Shown: piece by piece, positions 52,525 to 62,001 of the stretch
Layout of the letters: every line of letters starts with the position of its first letter
How positions within the stretch are numbered: position 1 is the stretch's first letter
NCBI RefSeq assembly: GCF_015234135.1
Contig: NZ_JADGIK010000001.1
Location: 310,001-374,000 of the forward strand
Direction: 5' to 3'
From: Faecalibacter rhinopitheci
GTDB lineage: Bacteria > Bacteroidota > Bacteroidia > Flavobacteriales > Weeksellaceae
Length of the DNA: 64,000 nucleotides
Position numbers and translations under genes: made by a program
The notes under the pieces: generated by a model
Databases searched by the model: none
What the model was told of the DNA's origin: nothing
Seen by the model: only the letters and a program-made list of their open reading frames with translations

Positions 52525-53691
52525 ATGAACAATACAACTGATTACTTTAAAATAGATGATCTATTAACGGAAGAACACTTGATCATTCGCCAATCTGTAA
52601 AAGATTTTGTTGATAAAGAAATAATGCCCGTTATCGATGAATGTGCACATGAACACAGAGATATTCCAAACTTAATGCAGAAATTGGGCGCAATTGGAGC
52701 ACTAGGACCATATATTCCAACTGAATATGGTGGAGCTGGATTGGACCAAATTTCGTACGGAATTATTATGCAAGAACTAGAGCGTGGAGATTCCGCTGTA
52801 CGTTCTGCTGCATCTGTTCAATCTTCACTTGTAATGTATCCAATTTACAGTTATGGATCTGAAGAACAAAAGCAAAAATTCTTACCCAAATTAGCTTCTG
52901 GAGAATTTATTGGATCATTTGGTTTAACTGAACCTAACCATGGTTCAAACCCTGGAGGAATGGAGACTCGCTTATCGAAAGATGGAGATAATTATCGTCT
53001 AAATGGTGCCAAGATGTGGATTACCAATGCACCTGTTTGTAATATTGCAGTTGTATGGGCAAAAGATGATGAAGGTAAAATTAGAGGTATAATAGTTGAG
53101 CGTGAAATGGAAGGTTTTTCTACGCCAGAAACACACAATAAATGGTCTTTACGCGCCTCTAAGACTGGAGAATTGGTATTTGATAATATATTGATCAAAC
53201 AAGAAAATATTTTACCAGGTATCCAAAGTTTACGTGGTCCATTATCTTGCTTAAATTCTGCGCGATACGGAATTTCTTGGGGAGTAATTGGCGCTGCAAT
53301 TGACTGCTACGAAACGGCATTAAAATATAGTTTAGAGCGTACACAATTTGGTAAACCAATAGCTTCTTATCAGTTACAACAAAAGAAATTAGCTGAATTT
53401 ATTACAGAAATTACAAAAGCACAATTATTAGTTTGGCGTTTAGGAACTTTAAAAAATGAAGATAAAGCGACTCCTGAACAAATATCTATGGCGAAACGTA
53501 ATAATGTAAAGATGGCTTTGGATATTGCTAGAGAATCAAGACAAATTATCGGAGCTATGGGGATTATTGGCGATTTTCCTAACATGCGACATGCAGCTAA
53601 TCTAGAATCTGTCATTACATACGAAGGAACACATGACATTCATTTATTAATTACAGGAGCAGATGTAACAGGTATTAATGCATTTGTATAA
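52525..53691 (+). CDS. gcdH: Glutaryl-CoA dehydrogenase (acyl-CoA dehydrogenase family)
   Basis: The 388-residue FAD enzyme oxidatively decarboxylates glutaryl-CoA to crotonyl-CoA in lysine degradation. GSFGLTEPNHGSNPGGMET, NGAKMWITNAP, SARYGISWGVIGAA, RTQFGKPIASYQLQQKKLA and TYEGTHDIH (catalytic Glu367) all match the glutaryl-CoA subgroup rather than short-chain acyl-CoA dehydrogenases. It is divergent from the lysine 6-transaminase/dehydrogenase pair, so the locus covers the first two steps and a late step of one pathway. Confidence 0.9.
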   Translation: MNNTTDYFKIDDLLTEEHLIIRQSVKDFVDKEIMPVIDECAHEHRDIPNLMQKLGAIGALGPYIPTEYGGAGLDQISYGIIMQELERGDSAVRSAASVQSSLVMYPIYSYGSEEQKQKFLPKLASGEFIGSFGLTEPNHGSNPGGMETRLSKDGDNYRLNGAKMWITNAPVCNIAVVWAKDDEGKIRGIIVEREMEGFSTPETHNKWSLRASKTGELVFDNILIKQENILPGIQSLRGPLSCLNSARYGISWGVIGAAIDCYETALKYSLERTQFGKPIASYQLQQKKLAEFITEITKAQLLVWRLGTLKNEDKATPEQISMAKRNNVKMALDIARESRQIIGAMGIIGDFPNMRHAANLESVITYEGTHDIHLLITGADVTGINAFV

Positions 53692-53725
53692 ACGAATTAA
53701 TTTGAAAAACTCCTTAAAAATATCT

Positions 53726-53764
53726 AGGTTTACATAAATTCATTTTGTGTAAACCTTTTTTTAT
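53726..53764 (+). terminator. Terminator of gcdH
   Basis: A nine-base perfect stem (AGGTTTACA with TGTAAACCT) and 13-base loop are followed by T7. Confidence 0.75.
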
Positions 53765-53769
53765 TTTCA

Positions 53770-55443
53770 ATGATTAGATTATTAACTTTCATTATTTTAA
53801 ATTACTTTTCGATTTGTGCGTATGCTCAAGAAACTTATCAAATTACGTATGAAAAGTATAGCAACAATAAAAAAGTTGCCGAGGCAAACCCAATTCGCGT
53901 ACTTGCTGATGAAGAAAAAACAGTAATTGGAACTGTCAATTCTTTTCAACTTAATAAAAAATATCCTAATGAAATTACTTATTACAACAAAGAGGATATA
54001 AATACACTGTATTCTATTATTCAATTAGATGAAGAAAAATCTTTGAAAACGCTAGATTCCACGTCTTTTAAAAAAATTGAAATTAAGAAACTAAATGAAA
54101 CAAAACGAATTTTAGGATTAAGATGTAAAAAAGCTCAACTTACTATCAACTCCAATACAATAGATTTATGGTATGTAGATAATCTAAAAATAAAGGCAGC
54201 ACCTACGCCTGTTGGATTAGATTTAGGATTTATTTTAGAATATTCTCAAAATAATAATTTTACCATCAGAGCATCAAAAATAGAACGCATTAAAAATACT
54301 GATCCAATATCCAATTATACTAAAGAGATAGAACAGAACACTATAGATCCCCTTACCTATAAAGATTTAGTTTGGAAAAGCAAATTTATAACAATTCCTT
54401 TACTAGAGAATCAACAAATTAACTACGAAAATGAAGTCTTCTCATCAGATAGTATTTATCGCTTTGCACATGGAACAATCGCAGTTCGAAAAATAAAACT
54501 TCCTTTTATAAAAAAAGGAGCTCAGATTTTTTTAGATATAAAACAAATCTCAAATGGAGATGCTTACGACCGTACTGGATCTGTTTTTTTGATCCCCATG
54601 AATCATAAAATTTCATTTTTTGATGGTTTATCTAAAGGCATTAATACATTACCAATTTATGAAAATGGTAATGGAAAAAAATATCAAGGTTATACACTGA
54701 CAAAAGATTATGAGCCAACTATTGAATTGATGCGATTTTTTACTCCTTTTGGTATCCAACATTTTGATCATATTCAATTAAAAGATAAAACTTGGCATCA
54801 ATTCACACCATATCGTCAAGATATCTCAGAATTTCATAGTTTATTATCGGATCAAGAAGTTTATATCGGATTCTATATCGGAAATTACGATAAAGGTGGA
54901 CATGTAATTGATGCTAACTTAACAATTCATGATTCAGAGCGCCAATTACTTAAAAACAATAAAATTCTAGCATTATTTAATACTACAAATGTAATGGAAA
55001 TGGCTGCCCAAGAATATTCTACATTATTTAACCAAGATCGTGGCTTATCTGTAGAATTTGAATTAAAGGAAGATTGGAAAAATGCCAAATTGCGTTTTAC
55101 AACAACTGGTCATGGTGGATGGGGAAATGGAGATGAATTTGTACCAAAAGTAAATACCATATTTGTGGATGATAAAAATGTATTTAGTTTAGCACCTTGG
55201 CGCCAAGATTGTGGATCATATAGATTATACAATCCTGCATCCGGAAATTTTGATAATGGATTATCATCTTCAGATTATAGTAGATCTAACTGGTGTCCTG
55301 CAACTATTACAAATCCATATATTATACACCTTGGTGATTTGAAAGTTGGAAAACATACAATACAAGTAAAAATACCACAAGGTGAGCGCGAAGGAGAAAG
55401 CTTTAGTTTCTGGGCAGTTTCTGGCATTTTACTTGGAGAATGA
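53770..55443 (+). CDS. PNGase F-II-like peptide-N-glycosidase with GLPGLI-like N-terminal domain
   Basis: The 557-residue protein has a signal peptide (to YAQE, about residue 20). The C-terminal two thirds match PNGase F, which cuts whole N-glycans from Asn: SNGDAYDRTGSVFLI (the catalytic Asp60 context), TTGHGGWGNGDEF (Glu206 context), and the Cys pair in WRQDCGSYR and RSNWCPA. The extra N-terminal domain of about 180 residues is as in type II PNGases. Within it RILGLRCKKAQL, TIDLWYVDNLKIKAAP and GLDLGFILEY run parallel to GLPGLI proteins. Glycan foraging or glycoprotein processing is likely. Confidence 0.82.
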   Translation: MIRLLTFIILNYFSICAYAQETYQITYEKYSNNKKVAEANPIRVLADEEKTVIGTVNSFQLNKKYPNEITYYNKEDINTLYSIIQLDEEKSLKTLDSTSFKKIEIKKLNETKRILGLRCKKAQLTINSNTIDLWYVDNLKIKAAPTPVGLDLGFILEYSQNNNFTIRASKIERIKNTDPISNYTKEIEQNTIDPLTYKDLVWKSKFITIPLLENQQINYENEVFSSDSIYRFAHGTIAVRKIKLPFIKKGAQIFLDIKQISNGDAYDRTGSVFLIPMNHKISFFDGLSKGINTLPIYENGNGKKYQGYTLTKDYEPTIELMRFFTPFGIQHFDHIQLKDKTWHQFTPYRQDISEFHSLLSDQEVYIGFYIGNYDKGGHVIDANLTIHDSERQLLKNNKILALFNTTNVMEMAAQEYSTLFNQDRGLSVEFELKEDWKNAKLRFTTTGHGGWGNGDEFVPKVNTIFVDDKNVFSLAPWRQDCGSYRLYNPASGNFDNGLSSSDYSRSNWCPATITNPYIIHLGDLKVGKHTIQVKIPQGEREGESFSFWAVSGILLGE

Positions 55444-55506
55444 TAAATTTGGGTTAAATAGCTTTGTAACGTTGCTTATAGTAGCAAGTTTTAAATAATA
55501 ATTCAG

Positions 55507-55514
55507 TAAGTTTG
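55507..55514 (+). promoter_or_regulatory. -7 promoter element of the DUF4290-murA operon
   Basis: TAAGTTTG matches TAnnTTTG, 25 bases before the start codon at 55540; no -33 element at normal spacing. Confidence 0.5.
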
Positions 55515-55539
55515 TAGACTAAAATTGTAGAAAAATTCT

Positions 55540-56283
55540 ATGGAATATAATACACTACGTACGCAATTAATCATACCTGAGTATGGTCGTCATATTCAAC
55601 AAATGGTAGATCATTGTTTAACAATTCAAGACGAAAAGGAAAGGAACGAATTTGCTGAGATTATCATTGAAGTGATGGGTGAATTAAATCCTCATCTTCG
55701 TGATATTCCTGATTTTCAGCACAAGTTATGGGATCAGTTATTTATTATGTCTGATTTTAAAATTGACGTAAAATCACCTTATCCAATTCCTACAAAAACA
55801 GACACAATAAATAGTAAACCAAATAAAGTAGAGTATCCAAATTCAATTTACAAATATCGTTATTACGGAAGTAATATCCGAAAAATGATCAATGTAGCAG
55901 TAACATGGGAAGAAGGTGAAAAAAGTGAAGGATTATACTTTGCCATCGCAAATCACATGAAAAAATGTTATTTAAAATGGAATAAAGATACGGTAGATGA
56001 TAGTGTCATTTTTAACCATTTGTATGAGTTATCAGAGGGTAAAATTGATTTAAGAAATGTAGAAGATCATTTAGTTCAACCAGAACGTGTAATTAATTCA
56101 TCAAATTCTTATCAGAGTAAATCTAATACAAGTTATCAAAATAGATCAACCCTGAATCAAAATCAAAATCGCCAAAATAACAATCAAAATCGTTCAAATA
56201 GCACGAATAGTCCTACCAATAGAAATAATAGTAATAACAACAATAATCGTAACCAAAACGTTAGAAATAACAATAAAGGTTAA
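55540..56283 (+). CDS. DUF4290 protein with Asn-rich tail
   Basis: The 247-residue cytoplasmic protein has an N-terminal helical DUF4290 domain (to about residue 185) typical of Bacteroidota and regularly encoded before murA. From about residue 186 to the end it is a low-complexity tail dominated by Asn, Gln, Ser and Arg. It starts an eight-gene run with short gaps. Function unknown; the murA link hints at envelope growth, by context only. Confidence 0.85.
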   Translation: MEYNTLRTQLIIPEYGRHIQQMVDHCLTIQDEKERNEFAEIIIEVMGELNPHLRDIPDFQHKLWDQLFIMSDFKIDVKSPYPIPTKTDTINSKPNKVEYPNSIYKYRYYGSNIRKMINVAVTWEEGEKSEGLYFAIANHMKKCYLKWNKDTVDDSVIFNHLYELSEGKIDLRNVEDHLVQPERVINSSNSYQSKSNTSYQNRSTLNQNQNRQNNNQNRSNSTNSPTNRNNSNNNNNRNQNVRNNNKG

Positions 56284-56302
56284 TTACAATTAATCATTTT
56301 CA

Positions 56303-57616
56303 ATGGCAACATTTCAGATTAAAGGAGGTAAAAGATTAAAAGGTGAAATCACACCTCAAGGTGCAAAAAATGAAGTTTTACAAATTTTATGTGCTGTTTT
56401 ATTAACAAGTGAAAAAGTACGTGTAACTAACATACCTGATATTCGCGACGTTAACCGCTTAATAGAAATCTTAGGAGATTTAGGCGTTAAAACAATAAAA
56501 AATGGAAAAGGAGATTATTGTTTTCAAGCTGATGAATTACATTTAGAATACTTAAAATCTAATGAATTCAAAAAAGATGGCGCTTCATTAAGAGGATCTA
56601 TCATGTTAATGGGACCTTTATTAGCACGATTTGGGAAAGCATTCATGCCAAAACCAGGTGGAGATAAAATTGGTCGTCGTCGTTTAGATACACATTTTGA
56701 AGGTTTCTTTGCATTAGGGGCTAAATACCGTTTTAATCCAGAAGAAGATTTCTACGGTGTAGAAGTGGATGAAAATGGATTACAAGGTGCTTATATGCTA
56801 TTAGATGAAGCCTCTGTAACTGGAACAGCAAATGTTATTATGGCTGCTGTTTTGGCAAGTGGAACTACTACAATTTATAATGCAGCTTGTGAACCATATA
56901 TTCAACAATTATGTAAAATGTTGATTCGCATGGGCGCTCAAATTTCTGGTATCGGTTCTAATTTATTAACTATTGAAGGGGTTAAAGTTTTAGGTGGGAC
57001 AGACCATGCATGTTTACCTGATATGATTGAAATTGGATCATGGATTGGTTTAGCAGCAATGACAAAATCTGAGCTAACTATAAAAAATGTGTCTTGGGAA
57101 AATTTAGGAATAATTCCAGATGTTTTCAGAAAATTAGGAATTAAACTAGAACGTCGTAATGATGATATTTATATTCCTGCACAAGAAAATTATGAAATTG
57201 AACGTTTTATAGACGGCTCAATCTTAACGATATCTGATGCACCTTGGCCTGGTTTTACACCTGATTTACTTTCAATTATATTAGTCATTGCTACACAAGC
57301 AAAAGGTAGTTTATTGATTCATCAAAAAATGTTCGAATCAAGATTATTTTTCGTAGATAAATTAATTGATATGGGTGCACAAATTATTTTGTGTGATCCA
57401 CATCGTGCTACTATTATTGGATTAAACCACGAAATTCCTTTAAAAGGTTCTCAACTTACATCACCAGATATCCGTGCGGGTATGTCTTTATTAATTGCAG
57501 CATTATCAGCTAAAGGAACTACTGTGATACATAATATAGATCAAATAGATCGTGGATACGAGGATATTGATTCACGTTTACGTGCAATTGGTGCAGATAT
57601 TGTTCGTACAGCATAA
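56303..57616 (+). CDS. murA: UDP-N-acetylglucosamine 1-carboxyvinyltransferase (MurA) with Cys-to-Asp active site
   Basis: The 437-residue EPSP-synthase-fold enzyme makes the first committed step of peptidoglycan synthesis: UDP-GlcNAc plus phosphoenolpyruvate. Lys22 in QGAKNE corresponds to the catalytic Lys22 of E. coli. The loop Cys (Cys115 in E. coli, PGGC) is replaced by Asp121 in KPGGDKIGRRR, as in mycobacterial and chlamydial enzymes that resist fosfomycin. The Asp305-bearing loop reads WPGFTPDLLS. It lies 19 bases after DUF4290. Confidence 0.95.
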   Translation: MATFQIKGGKRLKGEITPQGAKNEVLQILCAVLLTSEKVRVTNIPDIRDVNRLIEILGDLGVKTIKNGKGDYCFQADELHLEYLKSNEFKKDGASLRGSIMLMGPLLARFGKAFMPKPGGDKIGRRRLDTHFEGFFALGAKYRFNPEEDFYGVEVDENGLQGAYMLLDEASVTGTANVIMAAVLASGTTTIYNAACEPYIQQLCKMLIRMGAQISGIGSNLLTIEGVKVLGGTDHACLPDMIEIGSWIGLAAMTKSELTIKNVSWENLGIIPDVFRKLGIKLERRNDDIYIPAQENYEIERFIDGSILTISDAPWPGFTPDLLSIILVIATQAKGSLLIHQKMFESRLFFVDKLIDMGAQIILCDPHRATIIGLNHEIPLKGSQLTSPDIRAGMSLLIAALSAKGTTVIHNIDQIDRGYEDIDSRLRAIGADIVRTA

Positions 57617-57627
57617 ATTATCTTACC

Positions 57628-58293
57628 ATGCAATCTATTATAGAATTTTTAAGCAATTTTGTTCAACGACCAGATAAAGTCATCATGCAAATGATTGATG
57701 CCTACGGTTATTGGATATATGCTATTTTATTTATAATAATTTTTGCAGAGACAGGCTTAATCATTATGACATTTCTTATGCCATTTTTACCTGGTGATGC
57801 ATTAATATTTTCGATAGGTATGATTGCAGCTAATGATAGCCAAAACCACTTACATATCGAATTTATAATTCCATTATTAATGGTAGCAGCAGTTTTGGGA
57901 GATAATGTAAATTATTACGTAGGAAGACGATTTGGTCATTGGATATTACAAAAGGAGGATTCCTTCTTTTTAAAGAAAAAACATTTAGAAAAGGCTACAC
58001 ATTTTTTTAATGAAAATGGTAAAAAAGCCATTATTATAGCTCGATTTATGCCAGTAGTTCGTACTATTATTCCATTTATTTGTGGAACCACAAACCTGAA
58101 GTATAGCGTATTTCTAACTTATAGTATTCTTGGAGCATTACTTTGGGTGGGAGCAATTTCAGTTTTAGGTTATACACTTGGTGGGTTTGAGATAGTTCAA
58201 CAACATTTAGAAAAATTTATTTTCGGAATAATCATTGCCGCTAATATGCCATTAATTATTCGATTAATTAAAGCAAGATTTGGGCAGAAATAA
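57628..58293 (+). CDS. DedA/VTT-family membrane protein
   Basis: The 221-residue inner-membrane protein has the DedA signature: AETGLIIMTFLMPFLPGDALIFSIGM, GDNVNYYVGRRFGHWI and ARFMPVVRTIIPFICGTTNL, with conserved Arg and Glu residues. About five hydrophobic helices are present. DedA proteins take part in lipid-carrier flipping (undecaprenyl phosphate, phospholipids), so a place after murA in the same operon is fitting. It starts 11 bases after murA. Confidence 0.92.
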   Translation: MQSIIEFLSNFVQRPDKVIMQMIDAYGYWIYAILFIIIFAETGLIIMTFLMPFLPGDALIFSIGMIAANDSQNHLHIEFIIPLLMVAAVLGDNVNYYVGRRFGHWILQKEDSFFLKKKHLEKATHFFNENGKKAIIIARFMPVVRTIIPFICGTTNLKYSVFLTYSILGALLWVGAISVLGYTLGGFEIVQQHLEKFIFGIIIAANMPLIIRLIKARFGQK

Positions 58294-58303
58294 AATATAA
58301 AGC

Positions 58304-59035
58304 ATGCAACAATTTGGATTAATAGGCAGAAATATATCCTACTCTTTTTCTAAAAGTTATTTTGCTGAAAAATTTATAAATCAAAACATCGTAGACGCTG
58401 TCTATGATGTTTTTGATTTACAGCATATACAAGAAGTTGAAAAAGTATTTACACAACCTCATCTAAGAGGATTTAACGTTACAATTCCATACAAACAAGA
58501 AATTATACCATTTCTGGATGAACTATCTGCGGAAGCTAAAGAAATTGGTGCAGTAAACACTGTTCTAATTAAAGATGGAAAACGAATAGGACATAATACT
58601 GATTGTGTTGGTTTTGAGAATTCTCTGACTCCTCTGTTACAACCTCATCATAAAAAAGCCTTGGTATTAGGCTATGGCGGCGCTGCGAAAGCTATAATTT
58701 ACAGTTTAAAGAGACTTGGATTCGAATACAAAATTGTATCAAGAGAAAAAAGAGAAAGCCACTTTACATATCAAGATCTTAATCAAGAGATAATAGATTC
58801 TTACCATTTAATAATTAATTGTACACCAATTGGTACCTTCCCAAATGTAGATACGGCTCCACTAATTCCGTATCAGTTTCTTACATCCAATCATTTACTT
58901 TATGATTTAATTTACAATCCTGAGGTTACTCAGTTTCTAAAGAATGGATTAGAAAAAGACGCAAAAATAAAGAATGGGTATGAAATGTTAGTGTTACAAG
59001 CTGAAAAATCATGGGAAATTTGGAATAATCTATAA
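58304..59035 (+). CDS. aroE: Shikimate dehydrogenase
   Basis: The 243-residue enzyme reduces 3-dehydroshikimate with NADPH in aromatic amino-acid synthesis. Substrate-binding SYSFSKSYF, catalytic Lys64 in FNVTIPYKQEI, NTDCVGF (Asp about 103) and the cofactor loop VLGYGGAAKAI are all present. It is shorter than the E. coli enzyme (about 270) but normal for Bacteroidota. It starts ten bases after the DedA gene. Confidence 0.93.
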   Translation: MQQFGLIGRNISYSFSKSYFAEKFINQNIVDAVYDVFDLQHIQEVEKVFTQPHLRGFNVTIPYKQEIIPFLDELSAEAKEIGAVNTVLIKDGKRIGHNTDCVGFENSLTPLLQPHHKKALVLGYGGAAKAIIYSLKRLGFEYKIVSREKRESHFTYQDLNQEIIDSYHLIINCTPIGTFPNVDTAPLIPYQFLTSNHLLYDLIYNPEVTQFLKNGLEKDAKIKNGYEMLVLQAEKSWEIWNNL

Positions 59036-59043
59036 GATTAGTA

Positions 59044-59074
59044 TTGATTTTATAGTTTTGTTTTATTAGATTTG
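59044..59074 (+). promoter_or_regulatory. Internal promoter before the DUF349 gene
   Basis: -33 TTG (59044-59046), 20-base spacer, -7 TAGATTTG (59067-59074), 23 bases before the start codon at 59097. It allows separate expression of the operon's second half. Confidence 0.6.
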
Positions 59075-59096
59075 TTAGGAACTAAACTTTCTATTT

Positions 59097-60950
59097 ATGA
59101 GTATTGAAATGGATAACCTGCAATCAGCAGACGGAAAAAATTTATCATCTAGCACTAATAACGATCAAAATAACGAGTCGTATAAATTAAGTGAAAATCA
59201 ACAACATAAATCTGAAAACGTTATAGAACGTAAGAATTATGAATCTTTTGGTCTTGATGTATTAATTGATGAAGCTAAAAACTTAATCAATAAATTCCCC
59301 GTATATCAAATAAAATCTAATATTGAACAAATTAAAGATATTTTTTATCAAAAATTAGAGAACGAAGAAAACGAAAAGAGAGATAAGTTTTTGTCTGAAG
59401 ATGGTGATCCTTTACACTTTAAATACGAAAATCCCTATAAAACAAAATTCTTAGAAGTATTTAATGATTATAAAAATCAATTAAATATATATCATAAAGA
59501 AAACGAGAAAACTGAAAAAGCAAACCTTGAGGAACGTTTAGCGATTATTGAAGAATTAAAATCTCTTTATCAAAATCATAGCGAATCTAATACGGATATG
59601 TTTAAATCTTTTAGAGATTTAAAATCAAGATGGCATAATGCAGGCCGTATACCAGCTGCAAATTCTGAAAATGTATTTAAAAATTATTTCTTTCATCTAG
59701 ATAATTTTTATAAATATCTAGACCTAAATAAGGAACTACAAATATTAGATTATACGCATAATTTGGAAGTAAGATATTCTATTATAAAACGTGCAGAAGA
59801 GCTTGTAAACGAAGAAAACGTACAAAAAGCGTTGAACGAATTACAATATCTTCACCGTCTTTGGAAAGAAGAAGCTGTACCAGTTGTAGAAGAAAAAAGG
59901 GAAGAAACTTGGCATAAATTTAAAGAACTTACCAATAAAATACATGATCGTAAAGCTCTGTTGAACGAACAACTAAAAAAAGAGCAAGCGGATAACTATT
60001 CTAATAAAATTGCAATAATTGATCGTATAAATGAATTGACTACATCTACAGTAGGCAAATCTCATAGCGAATGGCAAAAAGCAATTAAAGAAATTGATTC
60101 GTTAAGAAACAAATTCTTATCAGTAGGTAGAGTGCCAAAAGATAAAAATAATAAAACTTGGGATGCTTTTAAAGAAGCTACAAAACAGTTTAACCAAGTA
60201 AAAAATGAATTTTATAAAGTTCTAAAAACTGAGCAACAAGTAAACTTAAAAAAGAAACAAGAATTACTTCAAATCGCAAAGGAACATAGCACTAGCACAG
60301 ATTGGAATAACTCTGTTAAAGTGATTAAAAAAGTTCAGAATGACTGGAAACTAATAGGACATGTACCTCGAAAAAATTCAGATAAAATTTGGAAGGAATT
60401 TAAGGACACTTGTAATATGTTTTTTGATCGTTATAAAAATCGTGGTAATGAATTCAACGAACAATTTGAAAATAATTTCAATTTAAAGGTAGAATTATTG
60501 AATGAATTTCGTGGCCTAGAATTGCCAACTGATAAAAATGAAGGTTTAGCTTTATTAGCAGATTACAATAATAAATGGAGTGAAATAGGTAAAGTTCCTT
60601 CTAACAAAACTGATATTCACCAAGAATTTTCTAAAGCTTATAGTGAAAAATTAAAGTCTTTAAAACTATCTCAAAACGAAATAAAAGATTTTAAACTTCA
60701 AGGTTTCATTGATACTATTGTAGCCAATAAAGACAATAGAAGTTTAGACGATGAAATAAGAAAAACTAAGAAGATAATTGAAGAATTAGAAAAAGAAATC
60801 AATCAATTAGATAATAATATTCATTTTTTTGCTAATGCTGACCAAAATAATCCTTTGTTAAAAGATGTATATCGACAATTAGAGGAAAAGAAAATTAAAT
60901 TAGCAGAATCTGAAATTAAGTTAAAAACACTTTTTGGAGTTCAATTTTAA
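59097..60950 (+). CDS. DUF349 repeat protein
   Basis: The 617-residue cytoplasmic protein contains about five DUF349 repeats, each a helix pair with a Trp and a [I/V]GRVPR-like turn (WHNAGRIPAANSE, LWKEEAVPVVEEK, LRNKFLSVGRVPKDKNN, WKLIGHVPRKNSD, WSEIGKVPSNKTD). It ends in a coiled coil (about 545-600). It is acidic at the N-terminus and lysine/glutamate-rich throughout. The function is not established. Its own promoter lies in the 61-base gap after aroE. Confidence 0.9.
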   Translation: MSIEMDNLQSADGKNLSSSTNNDQNNESYKLSENQQHKSENVIERKNYESFGLDVLIDEAKNLINKFPVYQIKSNIEQIKDIFYQKLENEENEKRDKFLSEDGDPLHFKYENPYKTKFLEVFNDYKNQLNIYHKENEKTEKANLEERLAIIEELKSLYQNHSESNTDMFKSFRDLKSRWHNAGRIPAANSENVFKNYFFHLDNFYKYLDLNKELQILDYTHNLEVRYSIIKRAEELVNEENVQKALNELQYLHRLWKEEAVPVVEEKREETWHKFKELTNKIHDRKALLNEQLKKEQADNYSNKIAIIDRINELTTSTVGKSHSEWQKAIKEIDSLRNKFLSVGRVPKDKNNKTWDAFKEATKQFNQVKNEFYKVLKTEQQVNLKKKQELLQIAKEHSTSTDWNNSVKVIKKVQNDWKLIGHVPRKNSDKIWKEFKDTCNMFFDRYKNRGNEFNEQFENNFNLKVELLNEFRGLELPTDKNEGLALLADYNNKWSEIGKVPSNKTDIHQEFSKAYSEKLKSLKLSQNEIKDFKLQGFIDTIVANKDNRSLDDEIRKTKKIIEELEKEINQLDNNIHFFANADQNNPLLKDVYRQLEEKKIKLAESEIKLKTLFGVQF

Positions 60951-60965
60951 ACATTAATCTTATTA

Positions 60966-62000
60966 ATGACACAACATATTATCGATGAGCATTATATGGC
61001 TCGTTGTATACAAATAGCTAAAAACGGGTTAGGATCTACATATCCTAATCCGTTTGTTGGTTCTATAATTGTCCATAACGATAAAGTTATAGGCGAAGGA
61101 TTTACTTCCAAATATGGTGGGCCTCACGCCGAAGTTAATGCTATAAATAGTGTAAAAGATAAAACACTATTACACGAATGCACTATTTATGTAACATTAG
61201 AACCATGTTCCCATTTTGGTAAAACACCACCATGTTGTGATTTAATTATTACAAAAAATTTCAAGCGTGTAGTAATTGGTACATTAGATCCTTTTGCTAA
61301 AGTTAATGGACAAGGATACCTTAGATTATTAGAAAATGGTATTGATGTAACGCTAGGAATTCTTGAAGAAGAATGTAAGCAACTTAATACCCGTTTTTTT
61401 ACATTTCATCAAAAGAAAAGACCATACATTATCCTAAAATGGGCACAAACACAAGATGGATACATGGGCCATGATGATGTACAAAAATGGATTACAAATG
61501 GATTTTCTAGACAATTGGTTCATAAATGGAGAACTGAAGAACAAGCAATTTTGGTAGGCAAAAAAACTGCCTTAATTGATGATCCGCAACTTAACACTCG
61601 CTTTTGGGAAGGAAATAATCCACTAAGAATTTCAATCGATAAATTTTTAGTTATTCCAAGGAATTATAATTTATATGATCAATCCACTCCAACGGTGATA
61701 TTTAATGCAATTAAAGATAGTTCTCAAGAAAATTTGAACCTAGTAAAGATAAATTTCGAAGAAAATATTATACCTCCTATTTTAGAATATTTATATCAAA
61801 AGAACATTCAATCTTTGATAATTGAAGGAGGAAATGACACCATAAATAGTTTTATAAAAATGGGTATTTGGGATGAAGCAAGAATTTTAAGTTCAGATGT
61901 TTTTTGGAATGAAGGGATCCGTGCTCCTAAAGTAAATGGAGAAAGAATCTCACAATACAGCGTATTAAATGATCATGTAACTGTGATACGAAATTTATAA
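60966..62000 (+). CDS. ribD: RibD, bifunctional riboflavin-synthesis deaminase/reductase
   Basis: The 344-residue enzyme does two steps of riboflavin synthesis. The deaminase domain has the zinc ligands His54 (HAEVNAI, with catalytic Glu56), Cys81 and Cys90 (EPCSHFGKTPPC). The C-terminal reductase domain (from about 148) has RPYIILKWAQTQDGYM and SLIIEGGNDTINSF, the NADPH-binding part. It is 15 bases after the DUF349 gene and not next to other rib genes. Confidence 0.94.
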   Translation: MTQHIIDEHYMARCIQIAKNGLGSTYPNPFVGSIIVHNDKVIGEGFTSKYGGPHAEVNAINSVKDKTLLHECTIYVTLEPCSHFGKTPPCCDLIITKNFKRVVIGTLDPFAKVNGQGYLRLLENGIDVTLGILEEECKQLNTRFFTFHQKKRPYIILKWAQTQDGYMGHDDVQKWITNGFSRQLVHKWRTEEQAILVGKKTALIDDPQLNTRFWEGNNPLRISIDKFLVIPRNYNLYDQSTPTVIFNAIKDSSQENLNLVKINFEENIIPPILEYLYQKNIQSLIIEGGNDTINSFIKMGIWDEARILSSDVFWNEGIRAPKVNGERISQYSVLNDHVTVIRNL

Positions 62001-62001
62001 A

